From Candidatus Palauibacter poriticola (GTDB lineage: Bacteria > Gemmatimonadota > Gemmatimonadetes > Palauibacterales > Palauibacteraceae): a stretch of 34,050 nt of DNA. The DNA is taken from contig JAAXHJ010000069.1 of the NCBI GenBank assembly GCA_012270965.1, positions 462-34,511 of the forward strand, written 5' to 3'. Both the position numbers and the translations under genes were made by a program. Position 1 is the stretch's first letter; each line of letters begins with the position of its first letter. The notes beneath the pieces were generated by a model, which did no database searches, was not told the DNA's origin, and was given only the letters and a program-made list of their open reading frames with translations. Shown here piece after piece: positions 17,131 to 24,739 of this stretch.

Positions 17131-19073
17131 GCTTCCTCCGCGTGCCGGCCCATCGCCTTCACGAGATCGGAATCGGGTTCGACGAAGATCGTTTGAACGC
17201 GGTCCGGCGTCACCATGCCCGGCGGAGACTTCCGCGGCTTGCGGACGTACTTGCGGCGGGTCCAGACGACCGGGGCCGTGCGGCTGTGGCGCGCGCCGCT
17301 GTGGACCGCCGCCGCGACCGCGGCTTCGAGCAGGTCGCGCCGCGGCGGATTCTCGTCCCTTCGTCCCCAACGCAGTATCACGTGCGCGCCCGAGGCCTGG
17401 GAGGCGTGCAGCCAGATGTCGTCCGGCGCGGAGTGACGGAAGGTGAGGTTCTCGTTGTCGCGGGCGCCGCGCCCGACCCGGATCTCGAGCCCGCGCGAAG
17501 ATCGGAGCCGGGTGTAGGGCAGCCGGAGTTCCGGACGGCCCGCCTGCGGACGGGCCGCGTCCAAGCCCACCGGCTTCCCGCCGGCCGCGGCCCACAGGGT
17601 GTCCGACGGACCGGATTCGGCGAGCCGCTCGAGGTGGGCGTCGAACTCGCCCGCGCGTTCCCGGGCAGCCGCGACCGCGTCGGGTAGCCGCTTCAGCGCG
17701 CGCTCCCGGCGCCGGGCCTCGTCGAAAAGGGCCTCCGCGTTGGCGACCGCATCCCGAGCGGGGTCGAGTGTGATCTCGCGCGGAGCGCCGTCAAAGTCCG
17801 GCAGCGTCACGGCGGAGGCCCCCCTCGGTACGTCGTTCTTGTAGGCGAGGAGGATCTGGCCGAGGAGGCGGGGCTCGTCCGGCGGACCGGCTGCGGCCAA
17901 CTGCCGCTCGAGCGCCGCGGCGCGGCGCCGATGCCGCTTCCGGCGCGCTCGGAGACGCTTGCGGAGCTGCGCCGCTTCGTCCCCGGCCTCGTCGTCCTCG
18001 GCGCCGGGGAGGGCTTGGAGGGTGGGGGCGGGGCCGCCGCCGGGGGCGAGCAGTTGCGCGGCCGCGGTCAGCAGTCCGGCGGCGGACCCGCTGCCGGCCC
18101 CGGCGGGGTGCGGATAGGGCTGGGGGCCCCACGGGCGATCGAGCACGAAGGCCGGCCGGGGCGGCACGCCCGGCGCAGCGGACGCGGCCGGGCCGCGCGG
18201 GGATGCCGCCGCGAGCGCGTGGAGGGCCAGGTATCGCTCGTACGTCTCCGCCGGGTCGGATGCGGCCAGGATCCAGTCCACGTTGAGCGCGCTCGTCCAC
18301 GCCCACGTCCGCAGCACGGCCCGCCGGCGGCCGGCCTCGTCGCCGGCCAGCACGGCAGCCCACTCCGTCTCCGATGGCGGGGCGGCAACGGCTCGCCGCG
18401 CGGACGAGGGCGGTACGTAGGACGCTCCGCGACGCAGCGAGCGGTCGCCCGCATCTTTCGCGAGCAGCGCCGTTTCGATTCGCCACGCCGGGCGGGGGTC
18501 GGTGCCGGGCCCCGGGGCGGTGGGCTCCGGGGCACCGGGTTCCGAGGCAGCTGACTCCGGGGCGTCGGGCCCCGGGGGTTGGTGGGGCCCGAGGCGGCGG
18601 GCTCCGAAGCGGTGGGCCCCCGCTGCGCGGCGGGCTCCGAGACGGTCGGCCCCGCTGCGGGCGGGCTCCGAGGCGCGGGCCTCCGTTCGGCGGCAGTGGA
18701 CGGCGTTGCGGCGGCGGGTGCAGAGTTCGATCGCTAGGAGCTCCCACGGACGCCCCGCCCGGTCTCCGAGCGTCAGAAGCACGGCGCGCTCGTCCGCCGG
18801 CGCACGCGCGTCCACGAGCGACAGGCGCCCGGTCCGCGGCGCCTTCCCCTCCACTCCCGAGGCCGGCGCCTCGGGACCGAGTTCCAGGATGTGCCCGTGC
18901 AGCGGGTGCAGCATCGCGACGAGCCGCGACCCGTCCTCGAAGGCGAGTTCCACGGCGCGCCGCCCCGATGCCATGCGGAGTCCGGCGATCCGGACGCCCC
19001 GCCAGCGGTCGCGGATCTCGCGGGCGAGGGCCCGGGCGAGGAGGGAGTCGTATCGGATGCCCATTGCAACCAT
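17127..19073 (-). CDS. rqcH: NFACT family protein, RqcH-like (Tae2/FbpA)
   Basis: 648 residues from the ATG at 19073 (MVAMGIRYDSLL); the ATG at 19064 is equally possible and neither has a strong ribosome site. The N-terminal NFACT domain begins IRYDSLLARALAREIRDRW. A helical, Arg/Ala-rich hairpin region (coiled coil, about residues 385-430 and 495-535) follows. The C-terminal NFACT-R domain has NLTFRHSAPDDIWLHASQAS, HVIL and VVWTRRKYVRKPRKSPPGMV. In bacteria, RqcH binds stalled 50S subunits and directs C-terminal alanine tailing. The chain carries a long low-complexity Pro/Ala/Gly/Glu insert (about residues 130-195) and further Ala/Pro/Gly stretches. In the canonical PGSHV motif the Pro-Gly-Ser is replaced by SGA (QASGAHVIL). 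The degenerate repeats make homology weaker than usual in the middle. Confidence 0.88.
   Translation of the reverse strand: MVAMGIRYDSLLARALAREIRDRWRGVRIAGLRMASGRRAVELAFEDGSRLVAMLHPLHGHILELGPEAPASGVEGKAPRTGRLSLVDARAPADERAVLLTLGDRAGRPWELLAIELCTRRRNAVHCRRTEARASEPARSGADRLGARRAAGAHRFGARRLGPHQPPGPDAPESAASEPGAPEPTAPGPGTDPRPAWRIETALLAKDAGDRSLRRGASYVPPSSARRAVAAPPSETEWAAVLAGDEAGRRRAVLRTWAWTSALNVDWILAASDPAETYERYLALHALAAASPRGPAASAAPGVPPRPAFVLDRPWGPQPYPHPAGAGSGSAAGLLTAAAQLLAPGGGPAPTLQALPGAEDDEAGDEAAQLRKRLRARRKRHRRRAAALERQLAAAGPPDEPRLLGQILLAYKNDVPRGASAVTLPDFDGAPREITLDPARDAVANAEALFDEARRRERALKRLPDAVAAARERAGEFDAHLERLAESGPSDTLWAAAGGKPVGLDAARPQAGRPELRLPYTRLRSSRGLEIRVGRGARDNENLTFRHSAPDDIWLHASQASGAHVILRWGRRDENPPRRDLLEAAVAAAVHSGARHSRTAPVVWTRRKYVRKPRKSPPGMVTPDRVQTIFVEPDSDLVKAMGRHAEEA
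18495..18690. repeat. Degenerate GC-rich short repeats inside rqcH
   Basis: On the plus strand the block repeats variants of GGCGGGCTCCGAGGCGG and GGGCCCCGGGG about every 15-18 bases. In the protein it forms the low-complexity insert with SEPGAPEPTAPGPG and GARR motifs. Boundaries are approximate. Confidence 0.6.
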
Positions 19074-19076
19074 ATT

Positions 19077-19086
19077 CGGGATCCCG
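19077..19086. promoter_or_regulatory. Palindrome in the rqcH/yqeK divergent gap
   Basis: CGGGATCCCG is a perfect 10-base palindrome, and ATCCCG recurs at 19091-19096. The gap between the two divergent start codons is only 51 bases, so it may hold overlapping promoters or an operator. In DNA this GC-rich it could also be chance. Confidence 0.25.
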
Positions 19087-19124
19087 CGCGATCCCGACAA
19101 ACCCGCGATCGAAACGGACCCCAC

Positions 19125-19706
19125 GTGGACAGGCTTCACCCGATCATCCACGCGGCCGGCGCCGAGGAACGCCTCCCCGGCTGGGCCGTCGCGAGTCCCG
19201 CGCGCCGCCGCCACGCCCGGCGGGTCGGCGGGTTGTTGGGGGAGTGGGCGGACGCCCTCGAGCACGACGCGACGACGCGGATCCGCTGGCGCGCGGCGGG
19301 CCTGCTGCACGACGCCCTCAAGGACGAAGCCGTGGAAGTCCTGCGCCCCCTAGTCCACGGGGCGGAGGAATGGCCCGGCCCGCTCCTCCACGGTCCGGCA
19401 TGCGCCAACCGGTTGCGCGCGTCAGGCGTCGATGACGAGCCGCTCCTGCGCGCGATCGCCTCTCACACGACCGGGCACCCGGATCTCGGCGCCCTGGGGC
19501 GGGCTCTCTACATGGCCGACTTCCTGGAACCGGGCCGCCCTGCCTCGGGTCCGGAGCGCGCCGGCCTGCGCCGACGCATGCCGGAGGACTGGCACGCCGT
19601 CCTGGCCGAGGTCGCGACCGCGAGGATCGGCAGCCTCATCGACCGCAAGATCCCCGTGTCCTCCGCGACCGCCGGGTTCTGGAGGGTGGTCACCGCGCCG
19701 CGCTGA
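19125..19706 (+). CDS. yqeK: YqeK-like HD-domain hydrolase (bis(5'-nucleosyl)-tetraphosphatase, symmetrical)
   Basis: 193 residues from the GTG at 19125; earlier in-frame starts would overlap rqcH and give no homology. HD metal residues are His30 (RRRHARRVGG), His62-Asp63 (AGLLHDALKD), then LLHGPACANRL, AIASHTTGHPDLG and YMADFLEPGR, the YqeK signature order. YqeK enzymes split Ap4A symmetrically to ADP. In many genomes yqeK sits with nadD, a LytR-type gene and rsfS. Here the LytR_C gene follows 217 bases later, but nadD and rsfS are absent. The ribosome site is weak (CGGA). The C-terminal region after the HD core (ARIGSLIDRKIPVSSATAGF) is short. Confidence 0.88.
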   Translation: MDRLHPIIHAAGAEERLPGWAVASPARRRHARRVGGLLGEWADALEHDATTRIRWRAAGLLHDALKDEAVEVLRPLVHGAEEWPGPLLHGPACANRLRASGVDDEPLLRAIASHTTGHPDLGALGRALYMADFLEPGRPASGPERAGLRRRMPEDWHAVLAEVATARIGSLIDRKIPVSSATAGFWRVVTAPR

Positions 19707-19710
19707 GGGG

Positions 19711-19743
19711 TCGCCGCACTGACGGAGGTTCGCCGCACTGACG
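19711..19743. repeat. 14-bp direct repeat, period 19
   Basis: TCGCCGCACTGACG occurs at 19711-19724 and again at 19730-19743, just after the yqeK stop. The role is unknown. Confidence 0.7.
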
Positions 19744-19805
19744 AGTTTGCAGCGCGGCTCCCGGGCTTGCGTCGCCGGTCCTCCGGCTCGGGTCGGCGGC
19801 CCGTT

Positions 19806-19836
19806 TTTCGCAAATCGCGAAATGGTTGGTTAGATT
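19806..19836 (+). promoter_or_regulatory. Operator-like inverted repeat and -10-like box before the LytR_C gene
   Basis: TTTCGC-AAATC-GCGAAA (19806-19822) is a perfect 6-base inverted repeat. It is followed by TAGATT (19831-19836), which matches TATAAT at four positions. No good -35 is visible. The site lies about 90 bases before the chosen LytR_C start, in an island of lower GC. A repressor-operated promoter is plausible. Confidence 0.35.
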
Positions 19837-19923
19837 GCCGAAGTGGCCGGAGGCGGGGTGGTGCGAGGTAGTGTGGCCGAGCACGGTCGATGGGCGGATG
19901 AGAGGACGACGGGAGGCGACAAG

Positions 19924-20547
19924 GTGCTTTCGAGGTCCAGACGACGGTCCAGGCGGGAGACGCGACGAGGTTCCGAGGGTCGTACCCCCTATCGCAGGCG
20001 GCGGGATACCTTCCAGCGAGTGACGGCCGCATTCCGGGGACTGATCACGACGGCGATCCTCATCGGCGCCGGCGCCCTCATCGGTCTCTTCTGGGAGGAA
20101 TGGAAGGGCGTGCGGCTCGCGATTCTGGCCGGGGCCGGATCCGTACCGGCCGCGGCCGCGGAGAGTACGGAGGCGGGCGCGGCGGCGGGAGGTCCCGCGG
20201 CGACGAGTTCCGCCACGGGGGGGATTCCCGAACGAGGGGATCTGACGAACCGGATCAAGGTCGAAGTTCTCAACGGGGCCGGCGAGAGGGGGCTCGCGCG
20301 CCAGTTCGCCGACCGGCTCCGGCTCCTCGGCTTCGATGTCGTCGCGACCGGGAACGCCGACCACTTCGACCACGAGGTCACGCACGTTCTGGATCGGTCG
20401 GGCCGCCTCGGCGCCGCGCTGGAAGTCGCCCGCGAGCTGAGTACGGACTCGCTCGCCATCGCCCTCGAGCCCGATCTCTTCCTCGATGCGAGCGTGGTCG
20501 TGGGCAGCGACTGGGTCGGCCTGCTCGGAAACATCGAGAGCAACTGA
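19924..20547 (+). CDS. Membrane-anchored LytR_C domain protein
   Basis: 207 residues. I chose the GTG at 19924 because GGGAGG lies seven bases upstream; earlier in-frame GTGs have no such site. A strongly basic cytoplasmic N-terminus (RSRRRSRRETRR, then YRRRR) precedes one membrane helix (residues 40-57, LITTAILIGAGALIGLFW). An Ala/Gly/Ser/Thr linker leads to a LytR_C domain (about 112-204): IKVEVLNGAGERGLARQFAD, RLLGFDVV, DHEVTHVLDRSG and a closing VVVGSDWV. LytR_C domains sit outside the membrane on cell-wall proteins, but this chain lacks the LytR-CpsA-Psr phosphotransferase domain. Its position after yqeK is common in bacteria. Role unknown, probably envelope-related. Confidence 0.85.
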   Translation: MLSRSRRRSRRETRRGSEGRTPYRRRRDTFQRVTAAFRGLITTAILIGAGALIGLFWEEWKGVRLAILAGAGSVPAAAAESTEAGAAAGGPAATSSATGGIPERGDLTNRIKVEVLNGAGERGLARQFADRLRLLGFDVVATGNADHFDHEVTHVLDRSGRLGAALEVARELSTDSLAIALEPDLFLDASVVVGSDWVGLLGNIESN

Positions 20548-20570
20548 AGGCGGCCAACAGAGGAGCGACG

Positions 20571-20601
20571 CCGCGTTGCCCACCCCTCGCGCCGCCAGCG
20601 C
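20571..20601. repeat. 31-bp direct repeat, copy outside rlmN
   Basis: Identical over 31 bases to 20727-20757. This copy lies between the LytR_C stop and the rlmN stop. Read on the minus strand it would encode the LAARGVGNA segment of RlmN again. Confidence 0.9.
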
Positions 20602-20639
20602 AGCGTTCAGGCGGGATGAAGCGCCGCTCGAACGCAGCG
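20599..20639. terminator. Hairpin in the LytR_C / rlmN convergent gap
   Basis: GCGTTC (20603-20608) pairs with GAACGC (20630-20635). Inside it GGCG (20610-20613) can pair with CGCC (20622-20625), and three more pairs extend the outer stem after one mismatch. Its position between convergent genes suggests a bidirectional terminator. There is no T-run. Confidence 0.4.
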
Positions 20640-20658
20640 GGGCTCTCGCCACGGCCCG

Positions 20659-21729
20659 TTAGCCTTCCCGCGACAGTCGCAGTTGTCCGCACGCGGCGGC
20701 GATGTCCCGTCCCCGCGGTCTTCTCACCGCGTTGCCCACCCCTCGCGCCGCCAGCGCCTCCGAGAAACGCGCGATCGCCTCGGCGGAACTCGGACCCCAC
20801 TCCGGACGCGACGGAATGGGGTTGAAGGGGATGAGGTTCACGAAACAGATGAGCCCCCGCGCCAGCTTCGCGAGCGACTCCGCCAGCGCCGGATCGTCGT
20901 TCACCCCCCGGATGAGCGTGTACTCGAAGCTGATGCGCCGGTTCTTGCAGCTCTGATACGCGCGCAGGGCGTCGAACAGCTCCGGCAGCGGGTAACGCTT
21001 CTCGATCGGCATCAACCGCAGCCGCAGCTCGTGGGAGGGCGCGTGCAGCGAGACGGCGAGTTCAAAGGGCTCCGGCCGCCGGGCGAGTTCCAGAATCCCG
21101 GGGATGAGTCCCACCGTCGACACCGTGATCCGCCGCGCCCCGAGACCGAACCCACCGTGCAGCGACGCGAGCGATCCGATGACCCCGTCGAGGTTCGCCA
21201 GAGGTTCTCCCATCCCCATGTACACGACGTTGGAGATTGGGCTGGACGCCGGCCGCCCCATCTCCTCGCGCGCGACGCGGAGGGAGTCGCGGTACTGTGC
21301 CACGATCTCGGCCGCCCTCAACTGGCGCCGGAAGCCGAAGTCGCCGGTGGCACAGAAGCGGCACGCGAGGGCGCAGCCGGCCTGCGACGAAATACAGAGC
21401 GTGAGGCGGTCGCGCGTCGGGATGAGCACGGACTCGACCCGCTCGCCGTCGTCGAGCCGCCACAGGTGCTTCACGGTCCCGTCCCTCGAACGGGCGACGT
21501 AGTCCGCTTTGATCGGAGTGAGCGAGAAGGCCGTGTCCAGCGCTTCCCGCAGGCCGGCGGGCAGGTTCGTCATCTCGTCGAAGGAACGCGCGCCATGCTT
21601 CCAGACCCACTTCTCGACCTGCCGCGCCCGGTACGCCGGCTCTCCGCGCGCGGCGAGAAACGCCGCCAGCCGCTCCCGTCCGCCGTCACCCGACTCCGCG
21701 AGCAGCTCCGCTCGTGTGCTATCCGTCAT
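20659..21729 (-). CDS. rlmN: 23S rRNA (adenine2503-C2)/tRNA methyltransferase, radical SAM
   Basis: 356 residues, full length. RlmN methylates C2 of A2503 in 23S rRNA and A37 of some tRNAs. The radical SAM cluster is Cys119-x3-Cys123-x2-Cys126 (CALACRFC). The methyl-carrying cysteine near the C-terminus is Cys347 in DIAAACGQL. Other family motifs are VYMGMGEPLANLDGV, RRITVSTVGLIPGI, LAVSLHAPSHELR and FEYTLIRGVNDDP. The N-terminal domain has RARQVEKWVWK. The ATG at 21729 starts right at the divergent gap with aspS. A 31-bp stretch of the 3' coding region (20727-20757) is repeated downstream of the gene. Confidence 0.97.
   Translation of the reverse strand: MTDSTRAELLAESGDGGRERLAAFLAARGEPAYRARQVEKWVWKHGARSFDEMTNLPAGLREALDTAFSLTPIKADYVARSRDGTVKHLWRLDDGERVESVLIPTRDRLTLCISSQAGCALACRFCATGDFGFRRQLRAAEIVAQYRDSLRVAREEMGRPASSPISNVVYMGMGEPLANLDGVIGSLASLHGGFGLGARRITVSTVGLIPGILELARRPEPFELAVSLHAPSHELRLRLMPIEKRYPLPELFDALRAYQSCKNRRISFEYTLIRGVNDDPALAESLAKLARGLICFVNLIPFNPIPSRPEWGPSSAEAIARFSEALAARGVGNAVRRPRGRDIAAACGQLRLSREG
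20727..20757. repeat. 31-bp direct repeat, copy inside rlmN
   Basis: Identical to 20571-20601, 156 bases apart start to start. It encodes, on the minus strand, the ALAARGVGNA segment ahead of the conserved RlmN C-terminus. Confidence 0.9.
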
Positions 21730-21739
21730 CCCCCGCTTC

Positions 21740-21769
21740 TTGCTGTCGCCGCCGAAAATCGGCTATCTT
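21740..21769 (+). promoter_or_regulatory. Candidate sigma-70-type promoter for aspS
   Basis: TTGCTG (21740-21745) and TATCTT (21764-21769) are separated by 18 bases in a locally AT-rich stretch upstream of aspS. The hexamers match the consensus only in part. A transcript from here would have a leader of about 110 bases before the TTG at 21888. No T-box or other known riboswitch is recognised in it. Confidence 0.4.
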
Positions 21770-21887
21770 CCGCGGCGTTCCGCACTCCTCAGAACGATTC
21801 CGAGCCGACTCCCTTGCGCCGCGAGTTCTCCTGACCAAACTATCGCTACCGACCGAACGGCGTGAGCCGGCCTCCCTCGAGACCGCC

Positions 21888-23701
21888 TTGCGCGACGCGA
21901 GTTGCGGACAGGTCGAGGCCTCGTGGTCCGGACGTAAAATCCGCGTCATCGGGTGGGTACACCGCCGCCGCGACCTCGGAGGACTCTTCTTCGTCGACCT
22001 GCGCGACCGGACCGGCCTCCTCCAGCTTTCCTTCGGCCCGGAGTGGTCGGATGCCGCCGGCCTCGAGCTTGTGGCGGAGCTGAACCCGGAGGATGTCGTG
22101 CAGGCGACGGGCGTCGTCGCGCCGCGGCCCGAGGCCAACCCGGACATGCTCACGGGCGAGATCGAGATCCGGGTGTCGAGTCTTCGGCGGGTGTCCGTCT
22201 CCGACCCGCTCCCGATCCTCGTCTATCAACCTCCGGATGAGGAGTTGCCCTCGGAGGAGCTTCGCCTCCGCCACCGGATCCTCGACCTGCGCCGTCCCGA
22301 CATGCAGCGCAACCTGAGGCTCCGGCACGTGGCGACGAACGCGGCGCGCGCCTCGCTCACCGAGCAGGGATTCGTGGAGATCGAGACCCCGCTCCTCACG
22401 CGGCAGACGCCGGAGGGGGCGCGGGACTATCTCGTCCCCAGCCGGGTCCACCAAGGCCGGTTCTTCGCCCTTCCGCAGTCGCCGCAGCTGTACAAGCAGC
22501 TTCTCATGTGCGCCGGCTTCGACCGCTACTTCCAGATCGCGAAGTGTCTCCGGGACGAGGACCTGCGGGCGGACCGGCAGCCGGAGTTCACGCAGATCGA
22601 TGTGGAGATGGCGTTCGTCGAGCAGGACGACGTCTTCCGGGCGGCGGAGAAGATGTTCGCGCGCATCTGGCGGGACGGTCTCGAGCGCGACCTCCCCGTG
22701 CCCTTCAGGCGCCTGCCCCACGCCGAGGCGATGGAGCGCTACGGCACGGACAAGCCCGACCTCCGCATCCCTTGGGAGATACGCGACTTCACGGACGCGC
22801 TCACCGGCATCGGGTTCGGCATCTTCGACGGTGCCGCGCGGGTCGGCGGACGCATACGGGGACTCGTCCTTCCGGGCGGCGCGGCGCTCTCGCGCTCGCG
22901 GATCGCCCATTACGACGGACTCGCCCGGGAGGCCGGCGCGAAGGGCGCCCTGTGGCTGAAACGCACGGCGGACGGTTGGTCCGGTCCGCCCGCGAAGGTC
23001 GTCGGCGAGGAGGTCGCACGCGCGCTCGAGGCGGAGTTCGGGGTGGGCGAGGGCGATCTCGTCCTCTTGGTCGCCGGGCGCGACGCGGAGAGTTCGCCGG
23101 CCCTCGACCGGCTGCGGCGCGCGGCGGCCCGGGAACTCGGCGCCGCGGACGAGAACGGGGAAGAGTGGCTCTGGATCACGGACTTCCCCCTCTACGAGCG
23201 CGATCCCGACACAGGCCTTCCCGTTCCGGCCCAGCACGCCTTCACGATGCCGGCGGACCCCGACCCCGAGCGTCTGCGCGAGGATCCCCTCTCCGTGAAC
23301 GCGGTCGCGTACGACATCGTCTACAACGGGATCGAGTTCGCCAGCGGGAGTATCCGTTGCCACCTTCCCGAGGTGCAGCGCGTCATCCTTGAGGCGACGG
23401 GGCTCACGCCCGCGGAGGTCGAGGCGCGCTTCGGTTTTCTGCTCGAGGTGTTCCGCTACGGCGTCCCGCCGCACGGAGGGTTCGCGGTCGGCATGGACCG
23501 CTTGGTGGCGGAGATGGCCGGCTGCGCGTCGATCCGGGACGTCATCGCATTCCCGAAGACCACGGCGGCGAGAGGGCTGTTGGAGCGGTCGCCGTCGTCA
23601 GTGACCCCGGCCGAACTCGAGGAACTCGGGATCTCCGTGACCGGCGGAGGCGGCGGGTCCGGGGAGGCCGGCGAAACCGGAGGGCCCGGAGGGAACGGGA
23701 C

Positions 23702-23705
<4 letters not shown>
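21888..23705 (+). CDS. aspS: Aspartyl-tRNA synthetase (bacterial type)
   Basis: 605 residues. I chose the TTG at 21888 because LRDASCGQ then lines up with the normal AspRS N-terminus (E. coli begins MRTEYCGQ); no ATG exists nearby, the ribosome site is weak, and a longer form from upstream is possible. Domains: OB-fold anticodon-binding domain ([20 protein letters not shown]), class II catalytic core, and the bacterial GAD insertion (about residues 290-410). Motif 2 is [20 protein letters not shown] (about 219-238). Motif 3 is [14 protein letters not shown] (about 527-541). It charges tRNA-Asp. The Gly-rich tail ([17 protein letters not shown]) is not part of the conserved fold. Its stop overlaps the phoH-like start (TTGA). 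Confidence 0.96.

Positions 23706-24735
<1,030 letters not shown>

Positions 24736-24739
<4 letters not shown>

Noticed and set aside
19690..20652. Minus-strand frame with a LAARGVGNA segment resembling RlmN
   Set aside because: The match comes only from the 31-bp repeat copy; the rest is antisense to the LytR_C gene.
21823..21843. Six-codon leader peptide-like frame (LRREFS) before aspS
   Set aside because: No ribosome site, no run of Asp codons and no attenuator structure; chance.
21846..23474. Long antisense frame across aspS (and similar long antisense frames across the amidohydrolases, anchor B and oxidase genes)
   Set aside because: High GC keeps stop codons rare on the opposite strand; the translations are Arg/Val/Asp-rich with no motifs, while the sense strand encodes clear protein families.
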